Source: Eutreptiella sp. 'Long Island Sound 2002'
Taxonomy: Eukaryota > Euglenozoa > Euglenophyceae > Eutreptiales > Eutreptiaceae
NCBI GenBank assembly: GCA_964036045.1
Contig: OZ038400.1
Location: 12,707,079-12,771,078 of the forward strand
Reading direction: 5' to 3'
DNA length: 64,000 nucleotides
Shown: in pieces, positions 13,292 through 24,752 of the stretch
How the letters are laid out: each line of letters begins with the position of its first letter
Numbering within the stretch: position 1 is the first letter of the stretch
Position numbers and translations under genes: made by a program
Notes under the pieces: generated by a model
Database searches by the model: none
What the model was told of the DNA's origin: nothing
Seen by the model: only the letters and a program-made list of their open reading frames with translations

Positions 13292-14127
13292 ACAGTGATG
13301 AAGCTCATCAATCAACGCACCACACTGCCTCCGTGATGACTGTACAAACTGAGTATGTACTCGGTTGGTCGGAGCCTTGGGTGGCCTAGGTCTCTAGAGC
13401 CATCGAGCATCCCGGGACGAAAAGCGGATTATCCACCGTGGGCCTGCTACGTAGACAGAGTCCACGCTCACGGGTGATTCTGTGGCACTAAGCTGTAGAG
13501 ATGGACACGCGTGGAGTTTTTGCCCTGGCGATTGCACCAAAAGCCACCACACATTGTCATTCAAAACGCCATGCACCCCAACGGACCTCATAGCACAACT
13601 ATGGTAGCGGTTGTCAAAAGTGAAGGAAAAATCTGCTCGTGGAGTCTAGAGCCCCAGAGCATCCCGCAGTGCAATGTGGATTATGCACAGTGGACCTGCT
13701 ACCTAGACATCCTCCAACCTCACGGGCAACTCTCTGGCACTAAGATGCAAAGATGGTCATTGCCTCATGGTTTGCCTTGGCCATTGGACCAAACGTGGTG
13801 AGGTCCACAGGATGATGGTATGGGCATGTGAGTTCACTTTACGAGACCGGAATGCTGACCAGCCGCGGCGGCTCCATTAAGGTCTGCCGCTCACCAGTAA
13901 AATGGGGCCAAAAGTCAGGTATGTTTTTCGCCACACATAGGGGGCTGCTGTTTGTACTTTGCAGTGCGCCATAGCCTCTTTCGCCTCCGTGATGCATTCC
14001 ACTCAACAATTCCTTCCTCTGCATCATTACATGACATTCGAACCCATAGTCGCTCACCTGGGATGCTCCCCTTGCAGGGCTCTCCGCTGTTTACCATGAA
14101 CCATACATACAAAACGCGCATGTTTCT
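13292..14127 (+). repeat. Outer block of inverted repeat, left arm
   Basis: This block matches 23590-24368 in reverse complement with few differences, including the outer edge GATGAAGCTCATCA. It is the outermost part of the left arm of a large inverted repeat. A diverged relative (TTTACCA..AACCATACATACAAAA, CGCAGCTCCATTAA) lies at 63000-64000. ORFs of 70-130 codons occur on both strands but are not recognisable. Confidence 0.85.
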
Positions 14128-15765
14128 GGGTACTGTTTTCAGTGATAGTCGGCAACCCAAGGCACCCCCCCAGGGCAACAGAGATGCATTGTCATGGAGC
14201 CTGACAGCATGAGTGTGACCTCCTAGGTGTCCTCTGGAGGTTCAGAAACCTCAAGCTGAAAAGATGGCCCACAAACCGCTTTTTTGTACAAATTTCACCG
14301 TTCCACTACGTAACTTTTATGCTTTTTTAAGGTTGGCTGTTTTCAGTGATAGTCGGCAACCCAAGGGACCCCCCCAGGGCAACGTGGATGCGTTATCATG
14401 GAGCCTGACAGCATGAGTGTGACCCCCTAGGTGTCCTCTAGAGGTTCATAAACCTCAAGCTGAGAAGATGGCCCACAAACCGTTTTCTTGTACAAATTTC
14501 ACCTTTCCACTACGCAACTATTAGGCTTTTTCAGGATGGCTGTTTTCAGTGATAGTCGGCAACCCAAGGCACCCCCCCAGGGCAACGTGGATGCATTGTC
14601 ATGGAGCCTGACAGCATGAGTGTGACCCCCTAGGTGTCCTCTAGAGGCTTCCGAACCTCAAGCTGAAGAGATGGCCCACAAATCGTTTTTTTGTACAAAT
14701 TTCACCGTTCCACTACGTAACTTTTAGGCTTTTTCAGGATGGTTGTTTTCAGTGATAGTCGGCAACCCAAGGCACCCCCCCAGGGCAATGTGGAGGCATT
14801 GTCATGGAGCCTGACAGCATGAGTGTGACCTCCTAGGTGTCCTCTAGAGGTTCATAAACCTCAAGCTGAAGAGAGGGCCCACAAACCTTTTTTTTGTACC
14901 AATTTCACCGTTCCACTACGTAACTTTTAGGGTTTTCAGGATGGTTGTTTTCAGTGATAGTTGGCAACCCAAGGCACCCCCCCAGGGCAATGTGGATGCA
15001 TTGTCATGGAGCCTGACAGCATGAGTGTGACCTCCTAGGTGTCCTCTAGAGGTTCATAAACCTCAAGCTGAAGAGATGGCCCACAAACCGGTTTTTTGTA
15101 CAAACTTTACCGTTCCACTACGTAACTTTTAGGCTTTTTCAGGATGGCTGTTTTCAGTGATAGTCGGCAACCCAAGGCACCCCCCCAGGGCAATGTGGAG
15201 GCATTGTCATGGAGCCTGACAGCATGAGTGTGACCTCCTAGGTGTCCTCTAGAGGTTCATAAACCTCAAGCTGAAGAGATGGCCCACAAACTTTTTTTTT
15301 GTACCAATTTCACCGTTCCACTACGTAACTTTTAGGGTTTTCAGGATGGTTGTTTTCAGTGATAGTCGGCAACCCAAGGCACCCCCCCAGGGCAATGTGG
15401 ATGCATTGTCATGGAGCCTGACAGCATGAGTGTGACCTCCTAGGTGTCCTCTAGAGGCTTCCGAACCCTCAAGCTGAAGAGATGGCCCACAAACCGTTTT
15501 TTTGTACAAACTTTACCGTTCCACTACGTAACTTTTAGGCTTTTTCAGGATGGCTGTTTTCAGTGATAGTCGGCAACCCAAGGCACCCCCCCAGGGCAAC
15601 GTGGATGCATTATCATGGAGCCTGACAGCATGAGTGTGACCTCCTAGGTGTCCTCTAGAGGTTCATAAACCTCAAGCTGAAGAGATGGCCCACAAACCGT
15701 TTTTTTGTACACATTTCACCGTTCCACTACGCAACTTTTAGGCTTTTTCAGGATGGCTGGTTCCT
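14128..15765 (+). repeat. ~203-bp satellite, left arm, 8 units
   Basis: The core AGTGATAGTCGGCAACCC recurs at 14141, 14345, 14548, 14751, 14953, 15156, 15358 and 15562, a period of 202-204 bp. Each unit also holds GCATGAGTGTGACC, a CCTCTAGAGG palindrome and TTTTTTGTACAAATTTCACC. The same satellite appears inverted at 22151-23590 and in part at 24416-24752. Confidence 0.95.
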
Positions 15766-17301
15766 TGGTCTATAGACCTGGTCTATAGACAGTACCATGG
15801 TCTTTAGACCTGGTCTATAGACGGTACCATGGTCTATAGACCTGGTCTATAGACGTGGTTTATAGACGTGGTCTATAGACGGTCCACCGTCCATAGACTT
15901 GGTGCAAAGACCATATTCTATTGGATCTATAGACGAGCTGGATGCATAGTGTGGATCCTTTCCAATGAGCGTTCCATTGTCTATGAACCTGGTCTATAGA
16001 CGGTTGTATGATCTATAGACGTGGTCTACAGACCGTTTCACTGGTCTCTAGCCCTGAAGTATAGACCGCCTACTGTGTTTCGAGCTGGTCCAAAACGAAA
16101 AGGATACTTGTTTGTACACCCAATGTTGGGGGCCGGACATGGCCAAAGTAAGTTTGTAGCGCTAGGGGTTAATCCTGTGCTGGTTTGGATATGATGGTTC
16201 CATGGTCTATAGACCTGGTCTATAGACGGTACCATGGTCTATAGACCTGGTCTATAGACCTGGTTTATAGACCTGGTCTATAGACCGTCCACCGTCCATA
16301 GACTTGTTCCAAAGACCAGATTCTATTGGATCTATAGACGAGCTGGATGCATAGTGTGGATCCTTTCCAAAAAGAGCGTTCCACGTTCTATGGACTGGTC
16401 TATAGACGGTTGTATGATCTATAGACGTGGTCTATAGACCGTTTCATTGGTCTATAGCCCTAGTTTATAGACCGCCTACTGTCTTTCAACCTGGTCCGAA
16501 ACCAATACGATACTAGTTTGTACACCCAATGCCATGGGCCGGACATGGCCCAAGCAAGGTTGCAGCGCTAGGGTCAGTCCTGTGATGGTTTCGATTGATG
16601 GTTCCATGGTCTTCAGACCTGGTCTATAGACGGTATCATGGTCTATAGACCTGGTCTATGGATGTGGTTTATAGACCTGGTCTATAGACCATCCACCGTC
16701 CATAGACTTGGTGCAAAGACCAGATTTTATTGGATCTATAGACGAGCTGGATGCATCTTGTGGATCATTTCCAATGAGCGTTCCATTGTCCACGAACCTG
16801 GTCTATAGACGGTCGTATGATCTATAGACCTGGTCTATAGACCGTTTCATTGGTCCATACCCCTAGTGTTTAGACCGCCTACTTTTTTTCCACCTGGTCC
16901 AAAACCAATACGTTACTTTTTTGTACACCCAATGTCACGGGCCGGACATGGCCCAAGCAAGGTTGCAGCGCTAGGGGTGAATCCTGAGATGGTCTCGATT
17001 GATGGTTCCATGATCCATAGACCTGGTCTATAGACGATTCCATGGTCCACCTGGTCCAAAACCAAAAGGATACTTGTTTGTACACCCAATGTCGGGGGCC
17101 GGACATGGCCAAAGTAAGGTTGTAGCGCTAGGGGTTAATCCTGTGCTGATTTGGATTGATGGTTCCATGGTCTATAGACCTGGTCTGTAGACGGGACCTG
17201 GTCTATAGACCTGGTCTATAGACCTGGTTTATAGACCTGGTCTATAGACCGTCCACCGTCCATAGACTTGGTCCAAAGACCAGATTCTATTGGATCTATA
17301 G
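15766..17301 (+). repeat. ~404-bp satellite rich in GGTCTATAGACC, left arm
   Basis: Tandem units of about 404-406 bp (TACACCCAATG at 16115, 16521 and 16924, then a shortened unit at 17081). Each contains many copies of the perfect 12-bp palindrome GGTCTATAGACC or one-base variants, a TAGCGCTA palindrome and GGATGCATAGTGTGGATCC. There is no coding potential beyond short chance ORFs. Confidence 0.95.
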
Positions 17302-17467
17302 ACCATGGTACCGTCTATAGACCAGGTCTATAGACCAAGGAACCATCAATCCAAACCAGCACAGGATTAACCCCTAGCGCTACAACCTTACTTTGTCCAT
17401 GTCCGGCCCCCGACATTGGGTGTACAAACAAGTATCCTTTTCGGTTTTAGACCAGGTCGAAACACAG
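17302..17467 (-). repeat. Orientation switch in the ~404-bp satellite
   Basis: At about 17302 the satellite reverses direction. The forward text GGATCTATAGACC runs into ATGGTACCGTCTATAGACC, which is the reverse complement of the usual unit. This is the fold-back point of the inverted repeat. The reversed unit is broken at about 17467, after GAAACACAGTA, by unrelated DNA and resumes at about 19472. Confidence 0.85.
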
Positions 17468-19471
17468 TACTCTCCTGCACCAAAAAGAAAACCCCTGCTC
17501 ACAAGTTTGGTTGCATAAAAAAAAACAACACAACACAAACAGACATAGCAGCAAATTGACAATAAAACTGCATGTGGACTGACCCACAGGGTACAAACCC
17601 TTACGCTAATGAACAAAGCTGCTGGTCCTCCAAGGGACTTAAGCCCCATATATCAGACTTATCTTAAAGCTTGTGCGCCAACTTAACCTCTGAGCATCTC
17701 GAAGGGGTATGGTGCTTGGCTGGGTCTTGAGGGGGGGATTGGCCTGCCTTGATGGCTTGATGGCCCCCCAAATCTGATCTGCTGATCTGCAGAGAAAGAC
17801 AACACACAGAAGAACAGCGACAAATATTATAAACAACGTGCGCATTATGCAACATGTGCAACAGCAAACTGCAGAGTACACACACGTAACACACTACTAG
17901 CGAGCGTTGCAAAGTAAACCGCTAAACCAGGCCACACAAGTGCAATCAGACCGAAAAACGCGAGGCAACAGCATTACTGCACAGTAAACCTCCAGGGCGC
18001 TGCCCCCAGTGCCTGTTTGCACGCATAAAGACCAAATAGAACTAGCAGACAGCATGACTCACCATGCGCATATCAGTACCTGCACAGTACAACCTCTGAG
18101 CTGGGCGAATCCTGCACCACACTCACAGCTGTCACTGCACAAGTTCACCACGCCTGTTCAGGGCTGCAACACAAAAGGATAGGAACCAGTAAGGGACTCA
18201 ATGCTCACCTCACCGCACCAGCAAACGGTGGAGGATCTGAAACTGCGCACTGAGATGCAAGGGTCAAAAACCAAAACAAAGGTGTGTCTCAGTATGAGCC
18301 CTGGAGCACAGAAACACTGCGTTTCGTGGGCTAAAAGCCCGTGGCAGTAAACTCATTTTGGACATGCAGCTCATTTTGAGCTGGATCTGTCCCAAAACAG
18401 CAAAAGTCCAAGGGAGGGGAAAACAAAACTATTAACCGGGCCTCCTACTGACAGTGACTGCTGTGGAGTGCCACATCCACTGCATATCTGCAAGCGCGCT
18501 GACACACGCAAACACACACAACCTTTAAGTTCTGTGGCAGCGCCGTGGTTTACCAGCACTGCTTCATTTCGGCGAACCTGCACGGCGTCGTCGCTGATCC
18601 TGGCGAAGCTCACATGCACCACCGGTCGCCCTGGTCACAAAGTCGTCGACACTGAACTTGGTTGGCGCCACTTCTTGCCACCACGAACGCGGCGTTTCAC
18701 CAAAACATCCTGCACAGGCACTGCGTGAGGCAAAGGCGAGCTCGAGCAGCCCCTTGAACTCGGCGGCTGCAGAGTCGTAGCTATAGAAATTAGCGGTGGT
18801 GTTACGCATAATGCTGCCCGTGCCGTAACGCTGTCAGAATCTTGCGTGCAGAACTCAGCCAAACCCTCCTGCAAGAGGTTGTCAAGGTCTTCCAGCAGCG
18901 CTCCAGACTCTGCCTGTCTCACCCCGTGTGCCGCACCATCAATGATACCAGCAGGAAGACAAAACTCACCGCAAACAAGCCCATACACATCGCCATCGAC
19001 GCAGCCGTCTTGCATACTCCTGGCATGGAAGGTCCCACTGCGCCGCACGCCGAAGAACCTCACGAAGCGCTTCCTCACGTCGCTCGGGCACTGACGAACT
19101 GCACAGCCGGCGCACACTGGAACTGTCCAAGCCCTTGATCTCGTCAACCGACTTGATCTTACAGCGGCGGCGCGGCATTTCCGTCCCGTGTCTCAATGCA
19201 GCCTAACGAAATCGTTCTGGTCAAGTTTGTTAAATTGTAACGTACTACGACTTGACGTTAACCCTGAGATCCCAAATCCCTCAGGCGGCACCATGCAGAA
19301 CAACTCCGTAATCACAGCTGATTTAACAAACAGGACATTTGGTGCCTAAAACAAGCGATAATGTTTTATAATAAAACATGCGCTATTTACAACACAGTGC
19401 GATCTCGATTCATCTACAATGCGCATGCGCGACCTGCGATGCGGGCAGTGCACTGGTCTGCTGCACTATAC
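17468..19471. other. ~2-kb single-copy insert near the axis of the inverted repeat
   Basis: The stretch shares nothing with the rest of the window. It sits inside one reversed satellite unit, between GAAACACAGTA on the left and CTATACACTAGGG on the right, where an intact unit has only about six intervening bases. I see no terminal inverted repeats and no target duplication, so it is not an obvious transposon. A gene-like region lies at about 18520-19174 on the minus strand. 17468-18519 and 19175-19471 show nothing I can name. Confidence 0.8.
18520..19174 (-). pseudogene. Gene-like relic or poorly resolved multi-exon gene, product unknown
   Basis: On the minus strand an ATG at 19174 opens a 64-codon-plus basic frame (MPRRRCKIKSVDEIKG...) that reaches a consensus GTGAGT donor (GT at 18969-18968). 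About 100 bp on, CTCTTGCAG ends at 18869, a good acceptor. Further on, protein-like stretches appear in different frames: one including ANFYSYDSAAAEFKGLLELA, then FSVDDFVTR, then, after a one-base slip near 18625, VVHVSFARISDDAVQVRR. The predicted splice does not give one continuous frame to the end. It is therefore a decayed gene, a gene with more introns than I can place, or one with sequence errors. I do not recognise the product. Its GC-rich composition differs from the satellites around it. Confidence 0.35.
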
Positions 19472-22150
19472 ACTAGGGGTATGAACCAAGGAACGGTCTA
19501 TAGACCAGGTCTACAGATCATACGACCGTCTATAGACCAGGTTCGTAGACAATGGAACGCTCATTGTAAATGATCCACACGATGCATCCAGCTCGTCTAT
19601 AGATCCAATGAAATCTGGTCTTTGCACCTAGTCTATGGACGGTGGATGGTCTATAGACCAGGTCTATAAACCACATCTATGGACCAGGTCTATAGACCAT
19701 GGTACCGTCTATAGACCAGGTCTATAGATCATGGAACCATCAATCGAAACCATCACAGGACTGACCCCTAGCGCTGCAACCTTGCTTGGGCCATGTCCGG
19801 CCCATGGCATTTGGTGTACAAACTAGTATCGTATTGGTTTCGGACCAGGTTGAAAGACAGTAGGCGGTCTATAAACTAGGGCTATAGACCAATGAAACGG
19901 TCTATAGACCACGTCTATAGATCATAAAACCGTCTATAGACCAGGTCCATAGACAATGGAACGAGCATTGGAAAGGATCCACACTATGCATCCAGCTCGT
20001 TCATAGATCCAATAGAATCTGGTCTTCCGACCAAGTCTATGGACAGTGGACTGTCCCTGAACTAGGTCTATAAAGCAGGTCTATAGACCAGGTCTATAGA
20101 CCATTGAATCGTCTATAGACCAGGTCTATGGATCTTGGAACCATCAATCCAAACCAGCACAGGATTAACCCCTAGCGCTACAACCTTACTTTGGCCATGT
20201 CCGGCCCCCGACATTGGGTGTACAAACAAGTATCCTTTCGGTTTTGGACCAGGTCGAAACACAGTAGGCGGTCTATACACTAGGGCTATACACCAATGAA
20301 ACGGTCTATAGACCACGTCTATAGATCATAAAACCGTCTATAGACCAGGTCCATAGACAATGGAACGCGCATTGGAAAGGATCCACACTATGCATCCAGC
20401 TCGTCTATAGATCCAATAGAATCTGGTCTTTGCACCAAGTCTATGGACCCTGGACCGTCTATAGACCACTTCTATAAACCAGGTCTATAGACCAGGTCTA
20501 TAGAGCATGGAATCGTCTATAGACCAGGTCTATGGATCATGGAACCATCAATCGAGACCATCTCAGGATTAACCCCTAGCGCTGCAACCTTGCTTGGGCC
20601 ATGTCCGGCCCGTGACATTGGGTGTACAAAAAAGTATCGTATTGGTTTTGGACCAGGTCGAAAGACAGTAGGCGGTCTATAGACTAGGGCTATAGACCAA
20701 TGAAACGGTCTATAGACCAGGTCTATAGATCATACAACCGTCTATAGACCAGGTTCATAGACAATGGAAGGCTCAACGAAAAGGATCCACACGATGCATC
20801 CAGCTCGTATATAGATCCAATAGAATCGGGTCTTTGGACCAAGTCTATGGACGGTGGATGGTCTCTAGACCAGGTCTATAAACCTCGTCTATAGACCAGG
20901 TCTAGAGACCATGGTACCGTGTATAGACCAGGTCTATAGATCATGGAACCATCAATCGAAACCATCACAGGACTGACCCCTAGCGCTGCAACCTTGCTTG
21001 GGCCATGTCCGGCCCATGGCATTGGGTGTACAAACTAGTATCGTATTGGTTTTGGACCAGGTTGAAAGACAGTAGGCCGTCTATAAACTAGCGCTATAGA
21101 CCAATGAAACGGTCTATAGACCAGGTCTATAGATCATACAACTGTCTATAGACCAGGTCCATAGACAATGGAACGCTCATTGGAAAGGATCCACACTATG
21201 CATCCAGCTCGTCTATAGATCCAATAGAATCTGGTCTTTGGACCAAGTCTATGGACGGTGGACGGTCTATAGACCACGTCTATAGACCAGGTCTATAGAG
21301 GGGGTCTATAGACGATGGAATCGTCTATAGACCAGGTCTATAGACCATGGAACCATGAATCCAAACCAGCACAAGATTAACCCCTAGCGCTACAACCTTA
21401 CTTTGGCCATGTCCAGCCCCCAACATTGGGTGTACAAACAAGTATCCTTTTCGTTTCGGACCAGGTCGAAACACAGTAGGCGGTCTATACACTAGGGCTA
21501 GAGACCAATGAAACGGTCTATAGACCACGTCTATAGATCATACAGCCGTCTATAGACCAGGTTCGTAGACAATGGAATGCTCATTGGAAAGGATCCACAC
21601 TATGCATCCAGCTCGTCTATAGATCCAATAGAATCTGGTCTTTGGACCAAGTCTATGGACGGTGGACGGTCTAAAGAACAGGTCTATAAACCAGGTCTAT
21701 AGACCAGGTCTGTAGACCATGGTACCGTCTATAGACCAGGTCTTTAGACCAAGGAACCATCAATCCAAACCAGCACAGGATTAACCCCTAGCGCTACAAC
21801 CTTACTTTGGCCATGTCCGGCCCCCGGCATTGGGTGTACAAACAAGTATCCTTTTGGTTTTGGACCAGGTGGAAACACAGTAGGCGGTCTATACACTAGG
21901 GCTATAGACCAAGGAACGGTCTATAGCCCAGGTCTATAGATCATACAACCGTCTATAGACCAGGTTCATAGACAATGGAACGCTCATTGGAAATGATCCA
22001 CACTATGCATCCAGCTCGTCTATAGATCCAATAGAATCTGGTCTTTGCACCAAGTCTATGAAGGGTGGACTGTCTATAGACCAGGTGTATGAACCACGTC
22101 TATAGACCAGGTCTATAGAACATGGTACTGTCTATAGACCAGGTCTATAG
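19472..22150 (-). repeat. ~404-bp GGTCTATAGACC satellite, right arm
   Basis: This is the reverse-oriented counterpart of 15766-17301, with GGGTGTACAAA marks at about 404-bp spacing (20221, 20625, 21029, 21433, 21837). It has more units than the left arm, so the arms have changed length since the inversion. The content is the same: palindromic GTCTATAGAC sites, TAGCGCTA and GGATCCACAC. Confidence 0.95.
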
Positions 22151-23589
22151 ACCATGGAACCAGCCATCCTGAAAAAGCCTAAAAGTTGCGTAGTGGAACG
22201 GTGAAATTTGTACAAAAAAACGGTTTGTGGGCCATCCTTTCAGCTGGACGTTTATGAACCTCTGAAGGACACCTAGGAGGTCACACTCATGCTGTCAGGT
22301 TCTATGATAATGCATCCACGTTGCCCTGGGGGGGTGCCTTGGGTTGCCGACTATCACTGAAAACAGCCATCCTGAAAAACCCTCAAAGTTACGTAGTCGA
22401 ACGGTGAAATTTGTACAAGAAAACGGTTTGTGGGCCATCTCTTCAGCTTGAGGTTTATGAACCTCTAGAGAACACCTAGGGGGTCACACTCATGCTGTCA
22501 GGCTCCATGACAATGCATCCACATTGCCCTGGGGGGGCCGCCTTGGGTTGCCGAGTATCACTGAAAACAACCATCCTGAAAAAGCCTAAAAGTTATGGAG
22601 TGGAACGGTGAAATTTGTACAAAAAAACGGTTTGTGGGCCATCTCTTCAGCTTGAGGTGTGTGTACCTCTAGAGAACACCTAGGAGGTCACACGCATGCT
22701 GTCAGGCTCCATGACAATGCCTCCACATTGCCGTGGGGGAGTGCCTTGGGTTGCCGACTATCACTGAAAACAACCATCCTGAAAAAGCCCAAAAGTTACG
22801 TAGTGGAACGGTGAAATTTGTACAAAAAAACGGTTTGTGGGCCATCTCTTCAGCCTGAGGTGTATGAACCTCTAGGGAACACCTAGGAGGTCACACTCAT
22901 GCTGTCAGGCTCCATGACAATGCCTCCACAATGCCCTGGGGGGGTGCCTTGGGTTGCCGACTATCACTGAAAACAACCATCCTGAAAAAGCCTAAAAGTT
23001 ACGTAGTGGAACGGTGAAATTTGTACAAAAAAACAGTTTGTGGGCCATCTCTTCAGCTTGAGGTGTATGAACCTCTAGAGAACACCTAGGAGGTCACACT
23101 CATGCTGTCAGGCTGCATGACAATGCCTTCACATTGCCCTGGGGGGGTGCCTTGGGTTGCCGACTATCACTGAAAACAGCCATCCTGAAAAAGCCTAAAA
23201 GTTGCGTAGTGGAACGGTGAAATTTGTACAAAAAAACGGTTTGTGGGCCCTCTCTTCAGCTTGAGGTTTATGAACCTCTAGAGGACACCTAGGAGGTCAC
23301 ACTCATGCTGTCAGGCTGTCAGGCTGATAATGCATCCACGTTGCCCTGGGGGGATGCCTTCGGTTGCCGACCATCACTGAAAACAGCCATCCTGAAAAAG
23401 CCTAAAAGTTACGTAGTGGAACGGTGAAATTGGTACAAAAAAACAGTTTGTGGGCCATCTCTTCAGCTTGAGGTTTATGAATCTTCAGAGGACACCTAGG
23501 AGGTCACACTCATGCTGCCAGGCTCCATGACAATGCATCCACGTTGCCCTGGGGGGGTGCCTTGGGTTACCGACTATCACTGAAAACAG
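22151..23589 (-). repeat. ~203-bp satellite, right arm, about 7 units
   Basis: Reverse complement of the 14128-15765 satellite: GGGTTGCCGACTATCACT recurs about every 203 bp, ending at the block that mirrors 13292-14127. One unit carries a small local duplication (GCTGTCAGGCTGTCAGGCTG near 23305). Confidence 0.95.
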
Positions 23590-24368
23590 TACCCAGAAAC
23601 ATGCGCGTTTTGTATGTATGGTTCATGGTAAACAGCGGAGAGCCCTGCAAGGGGAGCATCCCAGGTGAGCGACTATGGGTTCGAATGTCATGTAATGATG
23701 CAGAGGAAGGAATTGTGGAGTGGAATGCATCACGGAGGCGAAGGAGGCTATGGCGCACTGCAAAGTACAAACAGCAGCCCCCTATGTGTGGCGAAAAACA
23801 TACCTGACTTTTGGCCCCATTTTACTGGTGAGCGGCGGACCTTAATGGAGCCGCCGCGGCTGGTCAGCAATCCTGTTTCGTAAAGTGAACTCACATGCCC
23901 ATACCATCATCCTGTGGACCTCACCACGTTTGGTCCAATGGCCAAGGCAAACCATGAGGCAATGACCATCTTTGCATCTTAGTGCTAGAGAGTTGCCCGT
24001 GAGGTTGGAGGATGTCTAGGTAGCAGGTCCACTGTGCATAATCCACATTGCACTGCGGGATGCTCTGGGGCTCTAGACTCCACGAGCAGATTTTTCCTTC
24101 ACTTTTGACAACCGCTACCATAGTTGTGCTATGAGGTCCGTTGGGGTGCATGGCGTTTTGAATGACAATGTGTGGTGGCTTTTGGTGCAATCGAGCGTGG
24201 ACTCTGTCTACGTAGCAGGCCCACGGTGGATAATCCGCTTTCCGTCCTGGGATGCTCGATGGCTCTAGAATCCCAGGCCACCCAAGGCTCCGACCAATCG
24301 AGTACATACTCAGTTTGTACAGTCATCACGGAGGCAGTGTGGTGCGTTGTTTGATGAGCTTCATCACT
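23590..24368 (-). repeat. Outer block of inverted repeat, right arm
   Basis: Mirror image of 13292-14127, ending with GATGAGCTTCATCACTGG immediately before a TTAGGG tract. Small indels and substitutions against the left arm show the two copies are old enough to have drifted. Confidence 0.85.
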
Positions 24369-24415
24369 GGTTAGGGTTAGAGTTAGGTTAGGGTTAGGGT
24401 TAGGGTTAGGGTTAG
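24369..24415 (+). repeat. Interstitial telomere-like tract
   Basis: About seven TTAGGG-type units (one TTAGAG, one TTAGG) sit exactly between the end of the right arm and a forward-oriented fragment of the ~203-bp satellite that starts mid-unit at GCATGAGTGTGACC. Confidence 0.95.
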
Positions 24416-24752
24416 CATGAGTGTGACCTCCTAGGTGTCCTCTAGAGGTTCATAAACCTCAAGCTGAAGAGATGGCCCACAAACCGGTTTTTTGTACAAA
24501 TTTCACCGTTCCACTACGTAACATTTAGGCTTTTTCAGGATGGCTGGTTTCAGTGATAGTCGGCAACCCAAGGCACCCCCCCAGGGCAACCTGGATGCAT
24601 TATCATGGAGCCTGACAGCATGAGTGTGACCTCCTAGGTGTCCTCTAGAGGTGCATAAACCTCAAGCTGAGGAGATGGCCCACAAACCGTTTTTTTGTAC
24701 AAATTTCACTGTTCCACTACGCAACTTTTAGGCTTTTTCAGGGTGGCTCTTT
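24416..24752 (+). repeat. ~203-bp satellite, truncated third copy
   Basis: About 1.7 units in forward orientation, cut at the left by the TTAGGG tract and passing at the right into the ~404-bp satellite with the same junction as at 15766. Confidence 0.9.
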
